Below the pieces are notes generated by a model. The model had not been told where the DNA came from. It worked only from the letters and a program-made list of their open reading frames with translations, and made no database searches. DNA of 64,000 bases from Siccirubricoccus phaeus (GTDB lineage Bacteria; Pseudomonadota; Alphaproteobacteria; Acetobacterales; Acetobacteraceae): the NCBI RefSeq assembly GCF_008360935.1, contig NZ_SRXO01000005.1, positions 186,001 to 250,000 of the forward strand. The letters run 5' to 3'. A program made the translations under genes and the position numbers. Shown piece by piece: positions 1-9,833 of this stretch; within the stretch, counting starts at the first letter, position 1, and the number at the start of each line of letters is the position of its first letter.

Positions 1-462
1 GACGCGGAGCAGGGTGCGGGCGGCGGTGTCGGGGCGGGTGCGGCCCTGTTCCCAATTGCGCAGGGCGGCGACGTCGAGACCGAAGCGCTGGGCGAATTCC
101 TCCTGCGTCACCTGCATGGCGTCGCGCAGGGCGCGGATATCCGGCTCCTCCGGCGCGGCTTGCAGGCGGGTGACGGCGAGCTGGCAGTCGCGCAGCTCGG
201 CTTCCAGCGCCGCGCTGTCCTCCACCATCGGCACCTCGACGATGACGGCGGGGGCGCCATGCATCAGGCATTCGATGGCGCGCTTGGCCTCCGCCATGCG
301 CATGTGGCGGCGGGCCAGGGCATGGACGGCGGAGATGGTGCGGGTGAGGGGGGCGGTCGGCTCAAGCCGGTAGCGCTCGGGTGAACCGGTAGGGACGCGG
401 TCGATGTCCCGGACCGGCACCCGTTGTGCGAATTTCTCCCACAAGGACGAGTTCGTCGACAT
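1..462 (-). CDS. HTH (XRE-like) regulator, candidate antitoxin, 3' end outside window
   Basis: 154 codons are visible; the gene runs off the window start. Residues 108-154 form a Cro/C1-type helix-turn-helix of the kind found in HigA/NadS antitoxins, with the recognisable run VTQEEFAQRFGLDVAALRNW. The first 100 residues are a separate helical region, rich in Ala and Arg, that I do not recognise; typical HigA/NadS proteins are only about 100 residues and lack it. The ATG at 462 is preceded by GGAGG at good spacing, so this start is well supported although it lies 101 bp inside the preceding gene. The gene is probably cotranscribed with that gene from the palindromic promoter near 716-742. By analogy with type II toxin-antitoxin loci it likely binds that operator and represses the pair. 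The DNA-binding role is fairly sure; antitoxin activity is inference. Confidence 0.75.
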   Translation of the reverse strand, partial: MSTNSSLWEKFAQRVPVRDIDRVPTGSPERYRLEPTAPLTRTISAVHALARRHMRMAEAKRAIECLMHGAPAVIVEVPMVEDSAALEAELRDCQLAVTRLQAAPEEPDIRALRDAMQVTQEEFAQRFGLDVAALRNWEQGRTRPDTAARTLLRV

Positions 463-709
463 CGAGAACCTCCATCACCAGCAACGCCAGATGCCGCATC
501 CCGGCGGGGCCGAGGCTGTTCGGCCCGAAGCCGTGATCGGCCTGGATATGGGCGCGGCGCAGCGTTATCCGGCGGCCGATCCATTCCGGCACGCCCATTA
601 GCCGGAGCCGGTCCGCCGGCGTCGCCACCAGCAGCGTCGCGATCGGGTGCTCCGTTTCCGAGGCGACGAGCTCGACCTCGATCTCCCGGATGGTCCAGCG
701 CACCGGCAT
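362..709 (-). CDS. Hypothetical protein, first gene of a possible toxin-antitoxin pair
   Basis: 115 residues, no family recognised with confidence. The protein has a beta-rich N-terminal half, then a helix around residues 68-85 and a basic, Gly/Arg/Pro-rich end containing IRTTGAGPGHRPRPYRFTR. No signal peptide or membrane segment is visible. The start ATG lies only 6 bp after a perfect inverted repeat and without a Shine-Dalgarno sequence, which fits a leaderless or near-leaderless transcript. The last 101 bp overlap, in another frame, the start of the downstream HTH gene. A small basic protein upstream of a HTH gene and behind an autoregulatory-type palindrome is the usual shape of a type II toxin gene, but no catalytic motif can be pointed out. 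Coding status is supported by codon pattern and context only. Confidence 0.6.
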   Translation of the reverse strand: MPVRWTIREIEVELVASETEHPIATLLVATPADRLRLMGVPEWIGRRITLRRAHIQADHGFGPNSLGPAGMRHLALLVMEVLDVDELVLVGEIRTTGAGPGHRPRPYRFTRALPA

Positions 710-715
710 GGCTTA

Positions 716-732
716 CTACGCTATCAGCGTAG
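716..732 (-). promoter_or_regulatory. Perfect 17-bp inverted repeat, probable autoregulatory operator
   Basis: CTACGCT and AGCGTAG arms of 7 bp flank a 3-bp centre, immediately upstream of the ATG at 709. On the minus strand a TTGAAA (737-742) stands 18 bp before TAGTAA (713-718), giving a weak sigma-70-like promoter whose -10 overlaps the palindrome. The promoter lies in the end of queF. The arrangement suggests repression of the pair by its own HTH protein. Confidence 0.6.
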
Positions 733-738
733 CGGATT

Positions 739-3496
<2,758 letters not shown>

Positions 3497-3833
3497 GGCG
3501 GGGCCCTAGCGCCGGGGCGGGGCCCTGTCCATCGAAAGGGCAGCCGGGGAAGAGATCGGCAGCTCTGCCCTGTCCCCCGCCGGGGACGGCCGGCAGCCAC
3601 GCCCCGGATCCCGGTTGGGGGGCCGGACCAGAGTTGGCCCCGGCGGACCGGGGAAGCTCCCCCGCGGGCAGGGGGCGGAGCCCAGGGCCAAAGCAGCCCC
3701 GTCCTGGCGGGAATGGCAATCTGTCCGGTTGCATATTTCCCGGACACGGTCACCTGACTGTTCCCAGCCGGCGTGACCATGCTCTAGAAGCGCTTCGCTT
3801 AAAGCGAATACGAATCCGGCAGGGAGCCCGCGC
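3497..3833. other. Intergenic region between queA and the GNAT gene
   Basis: 337 bp between divergent genes. It is GC-rich and contains degenerate pieces of the gene-end GC repeat (for example around 3655-3690) and, near 3783, a CTCTAG followed by the small palindrome described separately. No coding potential beyond reading-frame shadows and no clear promoter for queA is visible. Confidence 0.5.
3794..3808. promoter_or_regulatory. 15-bp inverted repeat upstream of the GNAT gene
   Basis: TTCGCTT and AAGCGAA arms around a single A, 25 bp before the ATG at 3834 and just downstream of a GCTCTAG. It could be an operator or the tip of one of the CTAG-linked hairpin repeats; the sequence alone does not decide. 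Confidence 0.35.
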
Positions 3834-4358
3834 ATGCCGATCCGCGATGCCGAGCCGGCCGACCTGCCGGCCATGACCGCCATCTACGCCCACCATGTGC
3901 TGCACGGCACCGGCACCTTCGAGGAAGTGCCGCCCGATGCCGCGGAGATGGCGGACCGGCTGCAGAAGGTGCAGGGCCAGGGCTGGGCCTGGCTGGTGGC
4001 CGAGGAGCCGGGCCAGGGCATCATCGGCTTTGCCTATTACGCCCAGTTCCGCGACCGCTCCGCCTTCCGCTTCGCCGCGGAGGACAGCATCTATGTCCGC
4101 AACGATGTCCGCGGCCAGGGGGTGGGCAAGGCGCTGGTGGCGGAGCTGCTGAAGCGCGCTGAGGCGGCCGGCTTCCGGCAGATCTTCGCGCTAATCGGCG
4201 ATTCCGAGAATGTCGGCTCCATCGGCCTGCATGTTTCGCTGGGCTTCCGCAAGGCCGGGGTGATGCGGGCGGCGGGGCTGAAATTCGGCCGCTGGCTGGA
4301 TCTGGTGCTGATGCAGCGGCCGCTCGGCCCCGGCGACCTGGACCTGCCGGAGGATTGA
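3834..4358 (+). CDS. GNAT N-acetyltransferase, phosphinothricin-acetyltransferase-like
   Basis: 174 residues with a complete GNAT fold. The N-terminus IRDAEPADLPAMTAIYAHHV and the region GTGTFEEVPPDAAEMADR are characteristic of the Pat/Bar and methionine-sulfoximine acetyltransferase group, and VRNDVRGQGVGKALVAELL is the acetyl-CoA pyrophosphate-binding loop (motif A). Such enzymes acetylate the amino group of methionine sulfoximine/sulfone or phosphinothricin-like compounds; the real substrate here cannot be read from the sequence. It stands alone, divergent from queA, with a gene-end-type GC repeat after it. Confidence 0.88.
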   Translation: MPIRDAEPADLPAMTAIYAHHVLHGTGTFEEVPPDAAEMADRLQKVQGQGWAWLVAEEPGQGIIGFAYYAQFRDRSAFRFAAEDSIYVRNDVRGQGVGKALVAELLKRAEAAGFRQIFALIGDSENVGSIGLHVSLGFRKAGVMRAAGLKFGRWLDLVLMQRPLGPGDLDLPED

Positions 4359-4369
4359 CGCCGCGGTTC

Positions 4370-4460
4370 GGAAACTCAGACCGGGGTCCGGGGGGCAACC
4401 CCGGGCGGGGGTGCAGGGGGCAGCGCCCTCTCCCCGGGCGGCGGGGGCGGAACCCCTCCT
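4370..4460. repeat. Gene-end GC repeat, copy A
   Basis: GC-rich palindromic block between two plus-strand genes, with the family's typical ACCGGGGTCCGGGG segment followed by GCAGCGCC and GGGGCGGAACCCC. Related blocks occur at 9594-9700, 12846-12909, 17690-17835, 24957-25137, 39471-39560, 40624-40850 and 56905-56990. Here it points opposite to the preceding gene, unlike most copies. Confidence 0.6.
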
Positions 4461-4554
4461 TTCCCCTCAACTTGCTTCCGTGCCGCGCAACGACGCCCCC
4501 GGCCACGCCGCCCATCTGCTACCCTGCCCCGTCATTCCTAAGCTGGAGGCGTTG

Positions 4555-5463
4555 ATGGCGGCTGCACTCCGGGCCTTCTTCGACCAGGCGACCAACACCG
4601 TCACCTACCTGCTCTGGGATCCGGCGACGCGCCTCGGCGCCGTCATCGACCCGGTGCTGGACTGGGACAACCGCAGCGGCGAGGCGGACACCAGGAGCGC
4701 CGACGCCGTGCTGGCCGCCGCGGCGGAGGAAGGGCTCAGCATCGCCTGGGTGCTGGAGACCCATGTGCATGCCGACCACCTCACCGCCTCCCCCTATGTG
4801 AAGGCCAAGACCGGCGCCCGGATCGGCATCGGCGAGCATATCCGGGAGGTGCAGGCGATCTTCCGCCCGGTCTTCGGCGCCGGGGATGTGCTGCCGGAAG
4901 GCGGCGATTTCGACCGCCTCTTCGCCGATGGCGAGGAATTCGCCCTGGGCGGCCTCACCCTGACGGTGCTGCACGTGCCCGGCCACACCCCGGCCTGCGT
5001 CGCCTATCTGGTGGAGGACATGGCCTTCGTCGGCGACACGCTCTTCATGCCGGATTACGGCACCGCCCGCTGCGATTTCCCCGGCGGCGATGCGCGGACG
5101 CTGTGGCGCAGCATCCAGAAGCTGCTGGCGCTGCCGCCGGAGACCCGCATCCTCACCTGCCACGACTACAAGGCGCCGGGCCGCGACGAATTCGCCTGGG
5201 AGAGCACGGTGGCGGAGCAGCGGGCGCGCAACCCGCATGTGCATGCCGGCATGACGGAGGAGCAATTCGTCGCCCAGCGGGAGGCGCGGGATGCGAAGCT
5301 GGCGCCGCCTTTGCTGCTGCTGCCCTCCATCCAGGTGAACATGCGCGCCGGCCGCTTCCCCCCGGCCGAGGCGAACGGGGTGCACTACATGCGCATCCCG
5401 GTGACGCTGAAGGGCGGGCTGGGCGGGGCGAACACCCAGGCCGTCCAGCCCCAGGCCTCCTAG
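4555..5463 (+). CDS. MBL-fold hydrolase, persulfide dioxygenase (ETHE1/Blh)-like
   Basis: 302 residues. The metal-binding signature is THVHADH (residues 69-75), with further ligands in HVPGHTPAC, VGDTLF and TCHDY. The single-iron pattern and the DYGTARCDFPGGDA loop match the ETHE1/Blh sulfur dioxygenases, which oxidise glutathione persulfide during sulfide detoxification in the cytosol. The start at 4555 is chosen because GGAGG lies just upstream; a longer open frame from 4411 runs through the GC repeat and is unlikely. No BigR/YgaP-type neighbour is present, so the sulfide role is inferred from motifs alone. The TAG stop is the CTAG of a hairpin repeat array. Confidence 0.88.
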   Translation: MAAALRAFFDQATNTVTYLLWDPATRLGAVIDPVLDWDNRSGEADTRSADAVLAAAAEEGLSIAWVLETHVHADHLTASPYVKAKTGARIGIGEHIREVQAIFRPVFGAGDVLPEGGDFDRLFADGEEFALGGLTLTVLHVPGHTPACVAYLVEDMAFVGDTLFMPDYGTARCDFPGGDARTLWRSIQKLLALPPETRILTCHDYKAPGRDEFAWESTVAEQRARNPHVHAGMTEEQFVAQREARDAKLAPPLLLLPSIQVNMRAGRFPPAEANGVHYMRIPVTLKGGLGGANTQAVQPQAS

Positions 5464-5669
5464 AGCGTGATCGGTTGAGGTCGAATCGCCCGAAACCGTG
5501 AATCACGCGACCGAACAATGAGCTAGAGCGGGGCGGGTGAGCGCAGCTCAACCGATCCCGCTCTAGAGCAGTTTCACGCTGACTGTGCAGCGCGAAACCG
5601 CTCTAGCTTATGGATTGTAGAGCAGATTCACGCGTCCGGGCGATGCCGCCCTCCGGCAATCTGCTCTAG
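5460..5669. repeat. CTAG-punctuated hairpin array 1 (four modules)
   Basis: Four successive stem-loop modules delimited by CTAG or TAG at 5460, 5523, 5563, 5603/5617 and 5666. Module 1 has GCGTGAT/ATCACGC arms; module 2 pairs CTAGAGCGGG with CCCGCTCTAG; module 3 pairs GAGC-GTTTC-CGCTG with CAGCG-GAAAC-GCTC; module 4 pairs AGAGCAGATT with AATCTGCTCT. The first CTAG contains the stop codon of the MBL gene. Positions 5461-5566 recur at 34933-35038 with 3 mismatches in 106. Confidence 0.85.
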
Positions 5670-6007
5670 CCGGCCGAAGGCACCTTCGACGCCGTCGAAG
5701 GCGACCATGCGCGCGGGCCCGGCACCTCCGCCGCCGGCCCCGGGGCGGTCGGCGGCGGCGGGAGGATGCCGCGCAGCGGCACCGCGCGTCACGCCAGAGG
5801 CGGGCCAGTCGCACGACGCGGCGAAGTCCTTGACAGGAAAGCCGGACCGTGGCGGTGGCTTGGGGTGCGCCCGGCGTCGCGCCGGGGGGCGCGCCTCCGA
5901 CGCGGCGTCGGGCGCGCATTTGCGCGCCCGGACGCGATGGCGTCCTCGGCACCGGAGGCCGAAGCCGGGCAGCGCCATCATCGGCGAGGACAGGACCAGG
6001 AACCGCC
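5670..6007. other. Non-coding GC-rich region upstream of the amidohydrolase gene
   Basis: Follows hairpin array 1. Its first 35 bp (5670-5703) contain a CCTTCGA/TCGAAGG stem and recur in inverted orientation at 35341-35389. The remainder contains short GCGC-rich palindromes. No gene is supported. Confidence 0.5.
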
Positions 6008-6754
6008 ATGACCGGCATCTTCGACGCGCATTTCCACGTCTTTCCGGCCGACGTGCCGATGCCCGGCAATGCCGGGCATGTGCCGCCGCCCTATGAGGTG
6101 GCGGAGTACCAGGAGACCGCCGCCGCGCTCGGCCTTTCCGGCGGGGCGATCGTCGCCGGCAGCGTGCAGGGCGGCGATCCCCGGCCGCTGCTGCGCGCCG
6201 CCGCCGCCCTCGGCCCGCGCTATGTGGTGGTGGCCCAGGCCGAGGCCGGGATGGATGAGGCGGCAATGGCGGCGCTGGCAGCCGCTGGCGTGCGCGGGCT
6301 GCGCTACAGCCTCTATCGCGGCCAGTGGCCGGACCCCTTCACCGTCGCCGGGCACGCCGCCCGCGCCGCCGCCTGCGGGCTGCATGCGGAGATCTATGCC
6401 GATGCCGCCATGCTGGCGCCGGCGGTGACGGCCCTCGCCGCCTTGCCGGCGCTGGCCATAGACCATCTCGGCATGACGGAGGCGGGGCTGCCGGTGGTGC
6501 TGGACCTGGCCGCGGCGGGGGCCAGGGTGAAGGCGACGGGTTTCGGCCGGGTGCAGCTCGACGTGGCGCGGGCGCTGGAACGCATCGCGGCGCGGGCGCC
6601 GCACGCGCTGATGTTCGCCACCGACCTGCCCTCGGTGCGGGCGGCGCGGCCCTTCTCGCCGGCGGATATCGCGCTGCTGCGCGCCGTGCTGGGGGAGGCG
6701 CTGGCCGGGCCGGCGCTCAGCGGGACGGCGGAGGCGTTCTATCGGGTGGGGTGA
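6008..6754 (+). CDS. Amidohydrolase-family (TIM-barrel) metal-dependent hydrolase
   Basis: 248 residues. It begins with FDAHFHVFPADVP, the first metal-binding HxH of the amidohydrolase_2 family (as in 2-pyrone-4,6-dicarboxylate lactonase and ACMSD relatives). IDHLGMTEAG carries the second conserved His and MFATDLPSVR the late Asp. Family members hydrolyse or decarboxylate lactones and aromatic ring-cleavage products; no substrate can be assigned. The protein is shorter than most PDC hydrolases (about 290). ATG at 6008 directly precedes the family's conserved N-terminus. It probably forms a transcription unit with the DUF427 gene 131 bp downstream. Confidence 0.82.
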   Translation: MTGIFDAHFHVFPADVPMPGNAGHVPPPYEVAEYQETAAALGLSGGAIVAGSVQGGDPRPLLRAAAALGPRYVVVAQAEAGMDEAAMAALAAAGVRGLRYSLYRGQWPDPFTVAGHAARAAACGLHAEIYADAAMLAPAVTALAALPALAIDHLGMTEAGLPVVLDLAAAGARVKATGFGRVQLDVARALERIAARAPHALMFATDLPSVRAARPFSPADIALLRAVLGEALAGPALSGTAEAFYRVG

Positions 6755-6885
6755 CTTGCGGGGCGGCGGGTCCGCCGCCAAGTGCTGGCCAGGTCTCGCA
6801 GCGGGCCTTGCCCCCTCCGAGCTCGCCACCAGGGCCTTGTGGCCCCCGGAGGCCGCACGGCTTCCGGACAGCAGGAGTTCCCCCC

Positions 6886-7248
6886 ATGCCCGAGATGAAG
6901 CTGCCCGGACCGGACCATCCCATCACCATCGCGCCGCATGCCGGCAAGGTGACGGTGCGGTTCGGCGGCGAGGTGATCGCCGAGACCAGCCGCGCCCTGG
7001 AGCTGAAGGAGGCCAGCTACCCGCCGGTCCTCTATATCCCGCGGGAGGATGCGCGGATGGAGAAGCTGGCCCGCACCGACCACACCACCTACTGCCCCTA
7101 TAAGGGCGACTGCAATTACTTCGGCATCCAGGCCGGCGGGCAGCAGGCGGAGAACGCCGTCTGGACCTATGAATCGCCCTACCCCGCCGTGGCCCCGATC
7201 GACGCCCACCTGGCCTTCTACCCGAACAAGGTGCAGATCACGGGCTGA
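6886..7248 (+). CDS. DUF427 domain protein
   Basis: 120 residues covering a single DUF427 domain. Signature segments are VRFGGEVIAETSRALEL, PPVLYIPREDARMEKL and the cysteine-containing TTYCPYKGDCNYF, then a conserved AVWTYESPYP. The family is widespread in bacteria and fungi with no established reaction. The Shine-Dalgarno AGGAG precedes the ATG. The gene lies after an amidohydrolase; no functional link is demonstrable. Confidence 0.9.
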   Translation: MPEMKLPGPDHPITIAPHAGKVTVRFGGEVIAETSRALELKEASYPPVLYIPREDARMEKLARTDHTTYCPYKGDCNYFGIQAGGQQAENAVWTYESPYPAVAPIDAHLAFYPNKVQITG

Positions 7249-7372
7249 CCGCAGGGGCCCACTGACGACCTCCGGGCCGACCTGACGAAGGGCCGGCGCT
7301 GCGCCCCTTCTCGGCCTTCACCTGGCCCCTGGCATCGGCCGGCTGGACCCGCGAGGCCCAGACTCAAGGTTT

Positions 7373-7423
7373 CCAAAGGCCTTTCGGCCTTTGGTGGGGT
7401 GGGTCCGGGAGGGGCAAAGCCCC
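7373..7423. terminator. Paired hairpins between convergent genes
   Basis: 7373-7394 is a perfect 9-bp stem (CCAAAGGCC with GGCCTTTGG) around TTTC. 7411-7423 is GGGGC-AAA-GCCCC, 8 bp from the stop of the convergent phosphoesterase gene. A related AAAGGCC hairpin lies near 52566. They probably terminate transcription from both sides. Confidence 0.55.
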
Positions 7424-7430
7424 TTCCGGC

Positions 7431-8489
7431 TCAGCGCCACCGCGCCCGCGCCGCCGCCGTCAGCCGCTCGTAATCCGGGCACCCGCGCGGCGCCTCCTGC
7501 GGCGGGGTGCCGATCTCCCCCAGCAGCCGGAGCTGCAGCGGTTCCGGCTCGCCCGGGTCGAACGCCACCGCCACCGCCTGCACGTCCCGCTCCCCCGGCA
7601 CCATCAGCCGGGTGAGGTTGGCCGGCATGTCCCGCAGCGGGTCGTGCGTGGCGTCCTGATGCACCAGCAGGTGGCTGTCGCCATGCAGCAGCAGCACCGG
7701 CTTCGGCGCCAGCGCCCGGGCGGCGGCGAAGATCGCCTCGCGGCTCTCCCGCAGCCCGCTGTCCCAGCCGCTGCCGCAGATCTCGGCGTAGAACAGATCG
7801 GCCTGGGTGGCGATCACCAGGCCGCGCACCCCGGGCGCCGCCGCCGCCCGCACCGTCTCCGCCAGCCAGGCCAGGTTCAGCCGGTTGCGCGAGTCGTATT
7901 CCGCCTGCGCCGCCGCCCCGGTGCGGAGCGGCGCCGGGTAGGGGTCGGCGGGGGTGGCGGGGCGGCCATTATTGCTGCCGGGGATGTGCAGGGTGACGAA
8001 CAGCACCCCGTCCGTCGTCCAGCGGTAATTCTCCGGCAGCCCCTCCTGCCGCGCGGCGCCGAGCAGCGGCGGCCCGGCGAAGAAATGCCGCCGCAGCAGA
8101 TCGAGCGCCGGCGCCCAATCCAGGGAGTCGTTCGGGCCGGCGCGGCAATCCGTCCATTCATTGTCGCCAGGGGTGTAGATCAGCGGCTTCTCCGCCACCG
8201 CCATCCAGCCGGGCGCGCCCTGCCAGCGCAAGGGCCGCAGCAGGATGGCCTCGGAGCAGGGCTCGTTCCCGCCCTTGGTGTCGCCGAGGAAGATGGAGAA
8301 GTCGTGCGGTGCCTGCTGGCCGAACTGCCGCACCAGCGCGGTCAGCCGGCCGACATCGGTGCACTCCCCGGTGGTGATGCCGCGGCAATAGGGCATGTCG
8401 CCGAAGGCGATGAAGCGCACCGGCTCCGCCCCGGCGGGTGCGAGGCCGAGAAGGAGGAGGAACGGCAGGGTAGGCAGCAGGCGGCGCAT
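7431..8489 (-). CDS. Secreted calcineurin-like metallophosphoesterase
   Basis: 352 residues. The first 21 form a clear Sec signal peptide (LLPTLPFLLLLGLAPAGAEP). The metallophosphoesterase motifs follow: FIAFGDMPYC (motif I, Asp), IFLGDTKGG (motif II), IYTPGDNEW (GDNE, motif III), and late HGDSHLLVHQD (GDSH, with the usual GxH changed). The enzyme is therefore likely periplasmic and di-metal dependent; its substrate is unknown. The stop sits beside a GGGGC/GCCCC hairpin. The gene is divergent from the lysozyme-like gene across 137 bp that contain a perfect palindrome. Confidence 0.85.
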   Translation of the reverse strand: MRRLLPTLPFLLLLGLAPAGAEPVRFIAFGDMPYCRGITTGECTDVGRLTALVRQFGQQAPHDFSIFLGDTKGGNEPCSEAILLRPLRWQGAPGWMAVAEKPLIYTPGDNEWTDCRAGPNDSLDWAPALDLLRRHFFAGPPLLGAARQEGLPENYRWTTDGVLFVTLHIPGSNNGRPATPADPYPAPLRTGAAAQAEYDSRNRLNLAWLAETVRAAAAPGVRGLVIATQADLFYAEICGSGWDSGLRESREAIFAAARALAPKPVLLLHGDSHLLVHQDATHDPLRDMPANLTRLMVPGERDVQAVAVAFDPGEPEPLQLRLLGEIGTPPQEAPRGCPDYERLTAAARARWR

Positions 8490-8526
8490 GGCGGGGGTCC
8501 GGGCCAGTGGTGCGGCATCTGGCCCG

Positions 8527-8546
8527 CTTGCGAGTGGACTCGCAAG
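8527..8546. repeat. Perfect 20-bp palindrome between divergent genes
   Basis: CTTGCGAGT and ACTCGCAAG separated by GG, with outer GGCC pairs. The flanks resemble the TGGCCCGCTT module at 12627, so it may be a member of the hairpin-repeat family rather than an operator. Confidence 0.5.
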
Positions 8547-8626
8547 TGGCCGCCGGAGCTGGAACGGTTTTTCTTGCGGCAGAAGTATGTTCCTATTACG
8601 TTCCGGAGGAGGAGGCCCCCCTCGCC

Positions 8627-9589
8627 ATGGACATCCCCGCCGCCTTCGCTACCGCCGCCGCCCGCCGCTTCACCTCCGGCCCTGAATTTCAGGCCTTCCT
8701 GCAGCAGGTGCTGGGACAGGAATTCACCGCCTGGTTCAGCGCGAAACTCGCCCGGCGCGAGGAATGGCAGAAGCTGGACATGGCGCCCGGCGCCGCCGCC
8801 GGCTTCGCCGCCGCCTGGACCGCCCTGCTGGCCCAGCGCCCCGCCAGCCTGATGGAGGTGCTGGCCCTCACCGCCATCATGATCAACGAAACCGGGGGCA
8901 GCTTCCGGCCGATCACCGAAAAAATGGGGCGGACGGGGCATCCCGGCCTCGCCTATCTGTTCGACGCCATCCCCGGGGTGAAGCGGTCCTACAACCAGCC
9001 GCCCAACATCACCGCCGGCAGGCTGTTCCGCGACCCGGCCTTCAACGCGGCGCATGGGAAGAAGCCGCTGGGCGCCGCCTTGGCGGGCAGCAAGGACCGG
9101 GTCTGGGACGGCACCGCCTACCCGCAGGGCAGCACCCCCTTCCAGCCGGACCCGGCGGTGACCGGCTATGTGATGGAAGCGGATTTCTGCAAATTCCGCG
9201 GCCGCGGCCTGATCCAGACCACCTGGCGCGAGGCCTACCGGCCGCTGGTCAGCTTCATCCAGGCCTATGCCGGGCCGCAGGCGCTGGTGGCGGAGTACCG
9301 GGAGCGCTGGGCCGGCCAGGCGCCGGAGGCGGTGCTGACCGCCAGCAGCAATGCGGATTGGGACCGGCTGTTCCAGCAGAGCGAGCTGGTCATCCCCTGC
9401 GCCGCCATGCTGGCCCACGCCAAGGCGGGCGGCTACCTGCCGCTGGCGGCGGAGGCGGCGGTGCTGAACGGCACCGGCAAGGGCTCGGTCTTGAACCTGG
9501 GCAAGCGGATCAGCGGCGGGGAGGCTTACGCAAGGCTGTTCAAGGCCCGGGTGGGGCGGATGGCGGTGGCGATGCCCAGGCTGGGGTGA
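8627..9589 (+). CDS. Lysozyme-like / glycoside hydrolase 19-related protein
   Basis: 320 residues, no signal peptide with the chosen start. The segment LTAIMINETGGSF carries a candidate catalytic Glu, and FCKFRGRGLIQTTWREAY resembles the (Y/F)xGRGxxQxT motif of chitinase-19 and lysozyme-like folds. This suggests cleavage of peptidoglycan or a related glycan, but the match is partial. The start at 8627 is preferred over an in-frame start at 8507 because a strong GGAGGAGG precedes it. How such a protein leaves the cytoplasm is not evident. A gene-end hairpin starts 5 bp after the stop. Confidence 0.65.
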   Translation: MDIPAAFATAAARRFTSGPEFQAFLQQVLGQEFTAWFSAKLARREEWQKLDMAPGAAAGFAAAWTALLAQRPASLMEVLALTAIMINETGGSFRPITEKMGRTGHPGLAYLFDAIPGVKRSYNQPPNITAGRLFRDPAFNAAHGKKPLGAALAGSKDRVWDGTAYPQGSTPFQPDPAVTGYVMEADFCKFRGRGLIQTTWREAYRPLVSFIQAYAGPQALVAEYRERWAGQAPEAVLTASSNADWDRLFQQSELVIPCAAMLAHAKAGGYLPLAAEAAVLNGTGKGSVLNLGKRISGGEAYARLFKARVGRMAVAMPRLG

Positions 9590-9593
9590 ACAT

Positions 9594-9700
9594 CGGGGGC
9601 TCCACCCCCGGGCCGCCGGCAGAGGGCGCTGCCCTCTGCACGCCCGCCGGGGCCAGGACCTGGCCCCGAACCCCGGTCCGAGTTTCGGACCTGCCGCCTC
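9594..9700. repeat. Gene-end GC repeat, copy C, with terminal hairpin
   Basis: Starts with a CGGGGG/CCCCCG hairpin (9594-9610) right after the stop codon, then CAGAGGGCGCTGCCCTCTG and a GGGGCCAGGACCTGGCCCC palindrome. Oriented so the hairpin faces the preceding gene, as expected for a terminator. Confidence 0.65.
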
Positions 9701-9833
9701 CCTCCCCCGCTTGCGGGGGGAGGGCCGGGGCGGGGGGGGCCAGCCGGCGACCTCGAAATCGCCCCGGCAAGCCTCGACAGCCCGGCCGACATCGGGTCTG
9801 GTCCGGCCGCATCATGCCAGGGCCGGGAATCCC

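Noticed and set aside
4411-4554. N-terminal extension of the persulfide-dioxygenase-like protein
   Set aside because: Runs through a gene-end GC repeat; the ATG at 4555 has GGAGG and begins the conserved domain.
5461-5526. TCGAATC-like segment considered as part of a tRNA gene
   Set aside because: No acceptor, D or anticodon stem can be folded; it belongs to the hairpin repeat also present at 34933-35038.
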